DNA of 14,558 nt from Anaerolineales bacterium. GTDB lineage: Bacteria; Chloroflexota; Anaerolineae; Anaerolineales; UBA11858. The position numbers were made by a program, and so were the translations under genes. The number at the start of each line of letters is the position of its first letter. The first letter of the stretch is position 1. Shown one piece after another: positions 5,727 through 12,567 of the stretch. Below the pieces are notes generated by a model. It did not search any database and had not been told where the DNA came from. It saw nothing but the letters and a program-made list of their open reading frames with translations. The stretch covers positions 1 through 14,558 of the forward strand of contig WFTY01000435.1 in assembly GCA_015485245.1 (NCBI GenBank), in the 5' to 3' direction.

Positions 5727-7384
5727 TGAAGGTCAATAACGTATCCAAGGCGCATCCGAGGGGGAATGATATCGAGGATACGGCGCGTGTTTTTGATATC
5801 CTCGCCCGCGCGAATATCATCGCCAGCACGACCGAGTCGCTTGAGTTGCTGAGCGAGATGCTGGATCTGATTATTGATGTGTGCAGCGCCTCCGCAGGGA
5901 CGATGTATTTGTTGGATAAGGGGCATCAGGAACTGGTTTTCCAATTGGTGCGCGGTGAAAAGAGCGATGAGGCCCTGATTGGTCATCGTATTGGCGCGAA
6001 TCAGGGGATTGTTGGGGCAGCGGTACAGCAAAAACAGGCGATTGTGGTTGATGATTTAATGCACGATCCGCGCTGGTACGGTACAGTCGGTTCGGAGACC
6101 ATCGCCCTGCGCAATACGATAGCCTTTCCCATGTTGCTGCGCGGCGAGCCGATCGGCGCCATTCAGGTTTTCAATTTCCAGCGCAAGCCCCTCCAGCTCA
6201 TTCAGATGCTGGGCAACCGGATGAGCTCAGAGTATGAAAAGGCCGTACTGCTGAAAACCAGCCAGGAGTACAGCCAGCGACTGGAGACTCTGGTCAACCT
6301 GATGATGCAGATCAGCGCCACCCTGGATCGAGATCAGATTTTAAACACGATCATCGACGAGGCGCATTCTCTCCTCAACGCTGAGGGCACGTCCTTGTTT
6401 TTGCTTGATGAGGAGAGCAATGAGCTGGTGCTTTACGTCTCCAAGGGGAGCAACCGGATTCCGGTTGCAGATATCCGCATCCCCGCGGATACCGGGATCA
6501 TCGGGTATGTGGTCAAAACGGGCGAGATTGTGCGTCTGCGGGATGCCCAGCAGGATCATCGACATTATGATGGGGTGGATCGCATCAGCGGTGTTCCGAC
6601 GCGCGCCTTGTTGGCGGTGCCCCTGCGCACGCCGGATATTGTGCTGGGGCGTGAACGCGGCATCAGCGAGGCACGCATTATCGGCGGGTTGGAAGCGATC
6701 AATAAATTTGACGGCGAGTTTACCGAAGCCGACGCGCAATTGCTCCGCAGCCTTGCCGAACAGGCTGCGCTGATTCTGCACCTTTCCAACCTCTATTCGG
6801 AGGCCGATGAGCTTTTCCTGAGCACTATTCGGGCGCTGGTGGCCGCCATTGATGCCAAAGACCCTTACACTGAGGGACATTCTCAACGCGTGAGCGAATA
6901 CAGCGTGGCCATTGCCCAGGAGCTACGATTGCCTCCTGAGACGGTGCACCATGTGCGCATCGGCGCGCTGTTGCATGATATTGGAAAAATTGGCGTCTCT
7001 GATGTTATTTTGACCAAGCCAGGGCGCCTGACTGCGGAAGAGTATGAGGAGGTTAAAAAGCACCCGCTGATTGGGGCGAGGATCATCGGCCAGGTGAATT
7101 TGCTCGAGGCGGTGATCCCCGCGCTGGCGCAACATCATGAACGCATAGATGGCAAGGGGTACCCGTTGGGGCTGAGCGGCGACAATATCGCCTTAATCGC
7201 GCGCATCGTTGCCGTAGCGGATGTTTTCGACGCCCTGACATCGGATCGCCCTTATCGCCCGGCTATTGATTTGGAAACATCCCTCGACATCCTCCGCAAG
7301 AGCGCTGGCGACCACTTGGACGCGCGTTGTGTTGAAGCTTTTCTCCATGCCTATATCCAGGGGAAGATCGTCCCTCAGAAATAG
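5723..7384 (+). CDS. GAF-GAF-HD-GYP domain protein, probable cyclic di-GMP phosphodiesterase
   Basis: A 553-residue cytoplasmic signalling protein without membrane segments. Two GAF-like sensor domains occupy roughly residues 28-160 and 190-345 (LLDKGHQELVFQLVRGE; TSLFLLDEESNELVLYVSKG), joined by a helical linker. Residues about 365-550 are an HD-GYP domain: H386 in TEGHSQRV, H418-D419 in LLHDIGKIG, HHERIDGKGYP with G479-Y480-P481, and ADVFDALTSDRPYR. The metal ligands and GYP residues are all present, so it should be active and hydrolyse cyclic di-GMP (or a related cyclic dinucleotide) in response to whatever the GAF domains bind. Its ATG overlaps the gatA stop (ATGA) and lacks a good ribosome site of its own, so translation is probably coupled to gatA. 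No physiological link to GatA is known to me. Confidence 0.93.
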   Translation: MMKVNNVSKAHPRGNDIEDTARVFDILARANIIASTTESLELLSEMLDLIIDVCSASAGTMYLLDKGHQELVFQLVRGEKSDEALIGHRIGANQGIVGAAVQQKQAIVVDDLMHDPRWYGTVGSETIALRNTIAFPMLLRGEPIGAIQVFNFQRKPLQLIQMLGNRMSSEYEKAVLLKTSQEYSQRLETLVNLMMQISATLDRDQILNTIIDEAHSLLNAEGTSLFLLDEESNELVLYVSKGSNRIPVADIRIPADTGIIGYVVKTGEIVRLRDAQQDHRHYDGVDRISGVPTRALLAVPLRTPDIVLGRERGISEARIIGGLEAINKFDGEFTEADAQLLRSLAEQAALILHLSNLYSEADELFLSTIRALVAAIDAKDPYTEGHSQRVSEYSVAIAQELRLPPETVHHVRIGALLHDIGKIGVSDVILTKPGRLTAEEYEEVKKHPLIGARIIGQVNLLEAVIPALAQHHERIDGKGYPLGLSGDNIALIARIVAVADVFDALTSDRPYRPAIDLETSLDILRKSAGDHLDARCVEAFLHAYIQGKIVPQK

Positions 7385-7419
7385 GACCTCGCCTCTATCC
7401 GGGAATTCAGAAGGGCGCC

Positions 7420-7457
7420 GGGTTTCGATAAACTCAACCGACAAGGACGGTTTGAGG
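7420..7457. repeat. Possible degenerate REP-like palindromic element
   Basis: GGTTTCGATAAACTCAACCG followed after 7 nt by CGGTTTGAGG. CTCAACCG and CGGTTTGAG pair with one bulged T. The words resemble the widespread intergenic GTTTCGACAAGCTCAACC-type palindromes of environmental bacteria, but the second half lacks the matching ..TTATCGAAACC end. No T-run follows, so it is not an obvious terminator. Confidence 0.35.
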
Positions 7458-7520
7458 AGGGGCTGGTGTGAAAGGGGAGTTATATCGTGGATTTGAGAAG
7501 GGTTCAGAATCAGGAGATAG

Positions 7521-7529
7521 TGGTACAAT
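7521..7529 (+). promoter_or_regulatory. Extended -10 promoter element for crcB
   Basis: TGGTACAAT matches the extended -10 form TGnTAtaaT. A weak GTTCAG lies 16 bp upstream of the box. The predicted start near 7536 gives a short leader of about 36 nt that contains the 7544-7557 palindrome. Confidence 0.5.
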
Positions 7530-7543
7530 CGCCCGCTGATACC

Positions 7544-7557
7544 ACGGCAATTGCCGT
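7544..7557. repeat. Perfect 14-bp palindrome just before the crcB ribosome site
   Basis: ACGGCAATTGCCGT is its own reverse complement. It lies between the extended -10 box and AGGAGA (7561-7566). It could be a repressor operator or form a short RNA stem next to the ribosome site. No regulator in this window can be assigned to it. Confidence 0.5.
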
Positions 7558-7571
7558 TACAGGAGAACATC

Positions 7572-7952
7572 GTGCTTATCCGTTTGCTCTTTGTCGGCTT
7601 AGGCGGCTTTCTTGGCGCGACGTTGCGCTTTATCACCAGTGGGGTCGTTGCCCGCCTTACAACGCAAGCAAAGTTCCCATTGGGAACTTTCAGCGTCAAT
7701 ATGATTGGTAGCTTGTTGATCGGTTTTCTGGCTGGTGTGGCGGAGACTTCTGATCTCGTCAACACGCACACACAGGCATTTGTGATTACCGGCATGCTCG
7801 GCGCGTTCACCACGTTTTCGACGTTTAGCTATGAGACCTTTGGGTTGCTCCAAAATGGGCAAACCTCGCCCGCGCTGGCTAACCTGGGTTTGCAAATCTT
7901 TCTGGGCCTGTTGGCCGTTTGGGGCGGTCTGCAACTTGCCCGGTTGGTGTAA
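7572..7952 (+). CDS. crcB: Fluoride ion channel CrcB/Fluc
   Basis: A small inner-membrane fluoride exporter that works as an antiparallel dimer and keeps cytoplasmic fluoride low. The protein is 126 residues with four hydrophobic helices (about 2-22, 35-55, 65-88, 98-124). Signature motifs are all present: GGFLGATLRF in helix 1, GTFSVNMIGSLLIG in helix 2, and GMLGAFTTFSTFSYE across the broken helix 3. I chose GTG 7572 because AGGAGA ends 5 nt upstream; an in-frame TTG at 7551 lies upstream of that site and inside the palindrome. A single crcB gene, as here, implies a homodimer unless a second copy exists elsewhere. No fluoride riboswitch was recognised in the short leader. Confidence 0.95.
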   Translation: MLIRLLFVGLGGFLGATLRFITSGVVARLTTQAKFPLGTFSVNMIGSLLIGFLAGVAETSDLVNTHTQAFVITGMLGAFTTFSTFSYETFGLLQNGQTSPALANLGLQIFLGLLAVWGGLQLARLV

Positions 7953-7995
7953 GTGCCTGCTGCGCGCCGAAGGCGTTGCCAGGATGCGCTCAGGG

Positions 7996-8001
7996 TATAA
8001 T
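7996..8001 (+). promoter_or_regulatory. -10 box upstream of the nucleotidyltransferase gene
   Basis: TATAAT in the context CAGGGTATAAT, 31 nt before the ATG; no convincing -35 at standard spacing. A strong AGGAGAGGAG (8015-8024) follows, so this transcript would have a short but normal leader. Confidence 0.5.
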
Positions 8002-8032
8002 GGCCTCACCTTGCAGGAGAGGAGATGCATGA

Positions 8033-9043
8033 ATGGATGATCGCTTGAAAATTGTGATTCCCATGGCGGGATATGGCACCCGTTTGCGCCCGCACACCTG
8101 GAGTCGTCCCAAGCAATTGATCACCCTGGGGGGGAAAAGCGCGCTGGATCATGTGCTGGCGATGTTCTCTACCCTGCCAGACCCCGATAATGTGGAGTTT
8201 ATCTTCATCATCGGGTATCTGGGAGAGAAGATCAAAGCCTACATGGATCAGCGCCACCCCGACTTGCTGGTGCGCTATGTTGTCCAGGAGGAGATGCGCG
8301 GCCAGTCGCACGCCATTTATCTGGCGAAGGAGTATCTGCAAGGGCCGATGTTGATGGTCTTCGCCGATACGCTGATCGAGACCGATCTTTCTTTCCTGGC
8401 GAACGAAGCCGCAGACGTGGTTGCCTGGGTCAAACCGGTTCCCGATCCGCGACGTTTCGGCGTCACCGAGCTGGGGGAGGATGGCTGGGTGAAACGCATC
8501 ATCGAAAAACCGCACGATATCTCCAACAACCTCGCCGTGGTTGGGTTTTATTATTTCAAGGACGCGGCTGCTTTGGTGTCGGCCATTGAGGCGCAGATGG
8601 CGCAGGATCGCCAGTTGAAGGGGGAATACTACCTCGCCGACGCTATCAACATCTTGCTGGAAAACGGCGCCCGTATGCGCACCGAGATGGTGACCATTTG
8701 GTTGGACGCGGGCACGGCTGAAGCGGTGTTAGAGACCAATCGTTATCTCCTGGAGCATGGGCATGACAACGCCGAGGCGTACGCCGACGATCAGGATTTC
8801 ATCGTCATTCCCCCGGTGTTCATTCATCCTGAGGCCCAGGTCGAGGCCAGTGTGATTGGGCCGCACGTCAGCATCGGGGCGGGATGTCGCATCCGCCATT
8901 GCGTGTTGGATGATGCCATTGTGGAGCAAGGGAGCGCGCTGCTCGGCGTCAGCCTGACGCATTCCATCATCGGCGAAAACGTACAGGTGGAAGGCGGCGC
9001 GCGCCGCCTGAACGTAGGCGACAACTCGACGGTGAAGTTATGA
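8033..9043 (+). CDS. Sugar-1-phosphate nucleotidyltransferase with C-terminal left-handed beta-helix (glucose-1-phosphate thymidylyltransferase-like)
   Basis: Transfers a nucleotide from an NTP to a sugar 1-phosphate, giving an NDP-sugar for cell-envelope glycans. The protein is 336 residues. The N-terminal Rossmann-like domain (about 5-240) has the signature PMAGYGTRLRPHT...RPKQL (G13, G15, T16, R17, K27), then QEEMRGQSHAI, FADTLIE, IIEKP and the metal-site segment TIWLDAGTAEAVLE. Residues about 258-336 form hexapeptide-like repeats (FIHPEAQVEASVIGPHVSIGAG), as in the long archaeal-type RmlA/GlmU-like enzymes. The exact sugar and base cannot be read from sequence; dTDP-glucose or UDP/GDP-sugar synthesis are all possible. 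The start is fixed by the strong purine-rich ribosome site. The stop overlaps the next ATG (ATGA). Confidence 0.9.
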   Translation: MDDRLKIVIPMAGYGTRLRPHTWSRPKQLITLGGKSALDHVLAMFSTLPDPDNVEFIFIIGYLGEKIKAYMDQRHPDLLVRYVVQEEMRGQSHAIYLAKEYLQGPMLMVFADTLIETDLSFLANEAADVVAWVKPVPDPRRFGVTELGEDGWVKRIIEKPHDISNNLAVVGFYYFKDAAALVSAIEAQMAQDRQLKGEYYLADAINILLENGARMRTEMVTIWLDAGTAEAVLETNRYLLEHGHDNAEAYADDQDFIVIPPVFIHPEAQVEASVIGPHVSIGAGCRIRHCVLDDAIVEQGSALLGVSLTHSIIGENVQVEGGARRLNVGDNSTVKL

Positions 9044-9276
9044 GCTTCTCCCCTCCGGTGGACGAAACGGTGCAGGTGGAATGCCGCGCCGAGTATGCGT
9101 ATCCGCAGCGCCCGGTGTCGATCCGCTGGGAAGGGACGCGCATGGAAGTGGCGGAGGTGCTGCGGGAGTGGCGCACCCCCGAGGGAAAGCATTATCACGT
9201 CCGTCTGCGAGGTGGGCGCGAGTTGTTGCTCGCTTATCGGGAAGACTGCCATTGCTGGCAGGTAAGAGAACGCTGA
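9040..9276 (+). CDS. Small protein of unknown function
   Basis: A 78-residue, soluble-looking protein without signal or membrane segment, rich in Arg, Glu and aromatic residues. The pattern is several beta strands: VQVECRAEYAYPQRPVSIRW, MEVAEVLREWR, HYHVRLRGGRELLLAYREDCHCWQV. It resembles short DUF6504-like proteins (small beta domains that often carry WRG..Y.V..VL..W), but that match is from memory and weak. Its ATG overlaps the stop of the nucleotidyltransferase (ATGA), a strong sign of coupled expression, and the gatB start comes 15 nt after its stop in the same reading frame. Two Cys (in DCHCW) are close together. No function is proposed. Confidence 0.75.
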   Translation: MSFSPPVDETVQVECRAEYAYPQRPVSIRWEGTRMEVAEVLREWRTPEGKHYHVRLRGGRELLLAYREDCHCWQVRER

Positions 9277-9291
9277 ACTCTGGAAATCGCT

Positions 9292-10794
9292 TTGTCTGCT
9301 GGAAACCCCTCCCCCGTTTTTGAAGTCGTCATCGGCCTCGAAGTTCACGCCGAAATCGCCACGCGCACGAAGATGTTTTGTGGCTGCGCGGTGTTGGACA
9401 CCACGCAGGCGGAGCCGAACGCGGCTGTGTGTCCGATTTGCGCCGGAATGCCGGGCACGCTGCCGGTGGTCAATCAGCGGGCGGTGGAGCTTGGTCTGCG
9501 CGTGGCGCTGGCGCTGGGGTGTTCTATCCCCTCGTATAGCGTGTTCGCCCGGAAGAATTATTTCTATCCCGATCTCCCCAAAGGCTATCAGATTTCACAG
9601 TACCGTTATCCCCTGGCGCGCCAGGGCGTGCTGCTCATCCCCACCGAGGCGGGAGAGCGCCCGATACGCGTGCGGCGCGTCCATCTGGAAGAGGACACTG
9701 GCAAGCTGACGCACGTGCAGGAAAACGCTGTCGCGTACAGCCTGGTGGATCTCAACCGGGCAGGGGTGCCGCTGTTGGAGATCGTCTCCGAGCCGGATTT
9801 GCGTACTGCGGCGGAGGCGCGCGCCTATGGCGAAGCGCTGCGTCGCATTTTACAATACCTGGCCGTCAATTCTGGGGATATGCAAAAAGGGGTGCTGCGC
9901 TTTGAAGCCAACGTCTCCCTGCGCCCTCAGGGGACGGAGGCCTTGGGCACGCGCACGGAAATCAAAAACCTGAATAGTTTTCGCGCCCTGGAGCGGGCGA
10001 TCAACTACGAAATCCAGCGCCAGAGTGAATTGCTGGCGCGGGGCGAAGCAGTGCTCCAGCAAACCCTCGGCTGGGATGAGGCCCGCCAGGTCACGGTGCC
10101 GCAGCGCGGCAAGGAGGAGGAAGATGATTATCGTTACTTCCCCGAACCTGACCTGCCGCCGTTGGTGATCGCGCCGGAATGGCTGGAGCAGATCCGCGCC
10201 GGCCTGCCTGAACTGCCGGTCGCCAGGCGGCAGCGTTTTGGGGAGCAGTACCAGCTTACCGCTTACGATGCCGAGGTGTTGACCGCCGAGGCCGCGGTCG
10301 CCGACTATTACGAAGCCGTTGTCAACGCGGCCCCGAGCGTTGCTCCCAAGCAAATTGCGAATTGGATCACCGGCGAGCTGTTTGGCTTGCTCAATCAGGC
10401 GGGCGGGCGCTTTGACGAGCTGAAGATTGAACCGGTTCAGTTTGCTGATTTGCTTGTCCGTATTGAAAAAGGGCAGATCAGCGCGGCGATGGGCAAAACC
10501 GTGCTGGCAGAAATGTTCGCCACGGGGACGGCGGCGGCGGAAATCATCTCCGCCCGCGGCCTGCAACAGATTTCAGATGATGCTCAACTGGCGGCGGTCG
10601 TCCGGCAGGTGTTGGCTGATCATCCGGATGAGCTGGCGGCGTACCTGGGCGGCAAGGATGGGTTGTTGAACTGGTTCTTTGGACAGGTGATGCGCGCCAC
10701 TCGGGGGCAGGCCAACCCCGCGGTGGTGCGTCAGGTGCTGGCAGATGAACTCGCCGCCTGGAAGACAAGCGCCGGAGAGAATAATCGCGCCTGA
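9292..10794 (+). CDS. gatB: Asp-tRNA(Asn)/Glu-tRNA(Gln) amidotransferase subunit B
   Basis: The kinase/transamidase subunit of GatCAB: it activates the side chain of mischarged Glu- or Asp-tRNA with ATP and transfers ammonia supplied by GatA. The protein is 500 residues, normal to slightly long. The N-terminus reads VIGLEVHAEIATRTKMFCGC, and the zinc site is C30, C32, C47, C50. KNYFYPDLPKGYQISQY, HLEEDTGKL, DLNRAGVPLLEIVSEPD, RFEANVSLRP and EIKNLNSF are textbook family motifs. The C-terminal part (about 350-500) is the helical domain plus YqeY-like tail that binds tRNA. I chose TTG 9292; no ATG or GTG occurs between the upstream in-frame TGA (9274-9276) and the conserved N-terminus. A weak TGGAAA lies 5 nt upstream. 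Confidence 0.96.
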   Translation: MSAGNPSPVFEVVIGLEVHAEIATRTKMFCGCAVLDTTQAEPNAAVCPICAGMPGTLPVVNQRAVELGLRVALALGCSIPSYSVFARKNYFYPDLPKGYQISQYRYPLARQGVLLIPTEAGERPIRVRRVHLEEDTGKLTHVQENAVAYSLVDLNRAGVPLLEIVSEPDLRTAAEARAYGEALRRILQYLAVNSGDMQKGVLRFEANVSLRPQGTEALGTRTEIKNLNSFRALERAINYEIQRQSELLARGEAVLQQTLGWDEARQVTVPQRGKEEEDDYRYFPEPDLPPLVIAPEWLEQIRAGLPELPVARRQRFGEQYQLTAYDAEVLTAEAAVADYYEAVVNAAPSVAPKQIANWITGELFGLLNQAGGRFDELKIEPVQFADLLVRIEKGQISAAMGKTVLAEMFATGTAAAEIISARGLQQISDDAQLAAVVRQVLADHPDELAAYLGGKDGLLNWFFGQVMRATRGQANPAVVRQVLADELAAWKTSAGENNRA

Positions 10795-10810
10795 TTTATC
10801 CGAATGTCAC

Positions 10811-10839
10811 TTGACGGGTTTTCCTGGATCGATTACGCT
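10811..10839 (+). promoter_or_regulatory. Candidate promoter for glutamate dehydrogenase
   Basis: TTGACG (10811-10816), a 17-bp spacer and TACGCT (10834-10839). The -35 is good and the -10 keeps only TA...T. A GGTATCAT just downstream (10841-10848) and TATCAT at 10922-10927 are rival -10 boxes. The first choice gives a leader of about 110 nt carrying the 10900-10919 hairpin. Confidence 0.4.
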
Positions 10840-10899
10840 AAGGTATCATGAGGCCAGAAATGACTCCTCTGTGTTTGAACTGGCACAATCACTCGCTTG

Positions 10900-10919
10900 C
10901 GGGCGCCCCTGGGTGCCCG
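10900..10919 (+). promoter_or_regulatory. GC-rich hairpin in the leader of glutamate dehydrogenase
   Basis: CGGGCGCC and GGTGCCCG form an 8-bp stem with one G-U pair and the loop CCTG. It is followed by TGTATCATTTAAT, only weakly U-rich. It may end the gatB transcript, attenuate gdh or protect the mRNA 5' end; position alone does not decide. Confidence 0.45.
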
Positions 10920-10958
10920 TGTATCATTTAATAACCAGCATTAGGAGATAGCAACAGC

Positions 10959-12242
10959 ATGTCGGAACAAATTAATGCCTTTAAGATGGCGCAGACTCAG
11001 TTTGATCACGTCGCCAGAATGCTTAACCTCGACCCACAGGCGGCGGCGATGTTGCGTTGGCCGACGCGTGAATTCCGCTTTCAGATTCCCGTCAAGATGG
11101 ATGATGGCTCGATTCGCGTCTTTTTTGGGTATCGCGTGCAGCACAGCGACGTGCGCGGCCCATCCAAGGGGGGCATTCGCTTTCATCCCTCCGAGACGCT
11201 GGACACTGTGCGCGCTCTGGCGATGTGGATGACCTGGAAAACCGCCGTGGCCGACATCCCGTTGGGCGGCGGTAAAGGTGGCGTGGCGGTGGATTCGGCT
11301 TCGCTTTCCATTGGAGAACAGGAACGCCTGTGCCGCGGCTGGATTCAGCAGATCTACCGCAACATTGGCCCCCGGCAGGACGTCCCCGCGCCCGATGTGG
11401 GCACCAACCCGCGCATGATGGGCTGGATGATGGACGAGTATTCCAAGCTGGTGGGCGAATACACCCCTGGCGTGATTACCGGAAAACCGGTGGGGGGTGG
11501 CGGCTCGCTGGGGCGCACCGAGGCCACCGGTTTTGGCGTGGTCTACAACATCCGCGAGGCGATGAAGCACCTCGACATCAATCCGCAGAACGCCATCGCG
11601 GCCATTCAAGGGTTTGGCAACGTGGCACAGTACGCCGCGATCGGTTTTATCAACCTGGGGGGCAAAGTTGCCTGTGTTTCTTACTGGGACCGCGATGATC
11701 AGAAGGCTTACACCGTCAGCCATGAGGATGGCATTGATCCCCTCTTTTTGCAATCCATCACCGATGTGTATGGCACGATTGATAAAGACAAGGCCCGCGA
11801 TTCAGGATATAAAATTGAAGATAGCATGGCGTGGATCAGCAAAGAGGCCGATGTGCTCATCCCGGCGGCGCTGGAAGGGCAGATCAACGCCGAGACGGTT
11901 GAGCAGATCAGCGCGCGGGTCAAGATTGTTGCCGAAGGCGCCAATGGGCCTACCACGCCCGAGGCGGATGCAGCCCTCCAGGAGCGCGGCATCTTCAATA
12001 TCCCCGATTTCCTCTGCAACGCCGGCGGCGTGACAGTTTCTTATTTTGAGAGCGTGCAGAACGACATGAATTTTTACTGGAGCCGCGAGGAAGTGTTGAG
12101 TAAATTGGACGACAAGATGACCAAGGCCTTCCGGGACGTGCTCGATATGGCGTTGCGCGAGAAAGCCTACATGCGCGACGCGGCTTACATGGTCGCCATC
12201 GACAAAGTGGTGAAGGCGATGGAGCTGCGCGGCTGGTTGTAA
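10959..12242 (+). CDS. Glutamate dehydrogenase (Glu/Leu/Phe/Val dehydrogenase family)
   Basis: Reversibly deaminates glutamate to 2-oxoglutarate and ammonia with NAD(P). The protein is 427 residues, typical of the hexameric class. The N-terminal catalytic domain has RGPSKGGIRFHP (K70), PLGGGKGGVAVD (catalytic K106) and APDVGTNPRMMGWMMDEY (D146); the K106-D146 spacing of 40 matches known enzymes. The Rossmann domain begins at AIQGFGNVAQYAA (G218, G220, A223). VAEGANGPTTPEAD and FLCNAGGVTVSYFE are conserved C-terminal motifs. The K/G/T set favours glutamate over leucine or phenylalanine as substrate, but cofactor choice cannot be read safely. The ATG follows AGGAGA with a 10-nt gap. A neighbouring aminotransferase (ilvE) and GatCAB both turn over glutamate, so co-location may be metabolic or chance. 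Confidence 0.94.
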   Translation: MSEQINAFKMAQTQFDHVARMLNLDPQAAAMLRWPTREFRFQIPVKMDDGSIRVFFGYRVQHSDVRGPSKGGIRFHPSETLDTVRALAMWMTWKTAVADIPLGGGKGGVAVDSASLSIGEQERLCRGWIQQIYRNIGPRQDVPAPDVGTNPRMMGWMMDEYSKLVGEYTPGVITGKPVGGGGSLGRTEATGFGVVYNIREAMKHLDINPQNAIAAIQGFGNVAQYAAIGFINLGGKVACVSYWDRDDQKAYTVSHEDGIDPLFLQSITDVYGTIDKDKARDSGYKIEDSMAWISKEADVLIPAALEGQINAETVEQISARVKIVAEGANGPTTPEADAALQERGIFNIPDFLCNAGGVTVSYFESVQNDMNFYWSREEVLSKLDDKMTKAFRDVLDMALREKAYMRDAAYMVAIDKVVKAMELRGWL

Positions 12243-12261
12243 TAAACTCTGAAATACGTTT

Positions 12262-12294
12262 GGAAGGGGGGAGACGCGTTGTCTCTCCCCTTCC
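12262..12294 (+). terminator. Strong hairpin after glutamate dehydrogenase, probable terminator without U-tract
   Basis: Arms 12262-12275 and 12281-12294 pair over 14 bp with a single G-U pair and the loop GCGTT. The hairpin begins 20 nt after the gdh stop. The downstream bases are GGGAGTCTG, not U-rich, so intrinsic termination would be atypical; mRNA 3'-end protection is an alternative. Confidence 0.6.
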
Positions 12295-12334
12295 GGGAGT
12301 CTGTGGTTGGGGGAAACCTGCTATTATCGTTTGT

Positions 12335-12363
12335 TTGCCCACCGGCAGAAATGCCACTATAAT
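12335..12363 (+). promoter_or_regulatory. Promoter of the small membrane protein gene (leaderless-type)
   Basis: TTGCCC (12335-12340), exactly 17 bp, then TATAAT (12358-12363). The ATG comes 6 nt later, the same -10 to ATG gap as in gatC. No Shine-Dalgarno sequence is present between them. Confidence 0.65.
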
Positions 12364-12369
12364 GGGCGT

Positions 12370-12567
12370 ATGGCGCTTTCGGCGGATATCATGCGAGTGT
12401 TTATTTTGGGGGATCTGATTGCCATGGTTTTGCTGGCGGGGTTTTATCTGCGCCGGAGAACGCTCTCCTGGCCTGCTTTTATTGCCTGGGGATTGCTGGC
12501 TTTGTTTCTTCCGGTGATGGGGCCGTTCCTGGTGATTTCTCTGCACCCTGGGGAGCAGCGCGTTTAA
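12370..12567 (+). CDS. Small membrane protein with two predicted helices, unknown function
   Basis: A 65-residue protein. Helix 1 covers about residues 9-26 (FILGDLIAMVLLAGFYL) and is followed by the basic loop RRRTLSW, giving an inside-facing loop. Helix 2 covers about 35-57 (FIAWGLLALFLPVMGPFLVI). A short polar tail ends it. It resembles the small PLDc_N/phospholipase-like or SdpI-type two-helix proteins only in a general way; no family is recognised. Support for a real gene comes from the promoter with a consensus -10 box 6 nt upstream of the ATG and from the hydrophobic pattern. An internal ATG at 12391 is an alternative start. The stop TAA overlaps the stop of the convergent kinase gene. 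Confidence 0.65.
   Translation: MALSADIMRVFILGDLIAMVLLAGFYLRRRTLSWPAFIAWGLLALFLPVMGPFLVISLHPGEQRV

Noticed and set aside
7385..7500. A terminator after the HD-GYP gene
   Set aside because: The only stem (CTCAACCG/CGGTTTGAG) has a bulge and is followed by purines, not a T-run.
7530..7571. Fluoride riboswitch before crcB
   Set aside because: The leader is too short and lacks the conserved aptamer words; only a palindrome is seen.
10795..10958. A tRNA or small RNA gene in the gatB-gdh gap
   Set aside because: No cloverleaf or T-arm GGTTCGAnTCC pattern; the hairpin and ribosome site are better explained as gdh leader.
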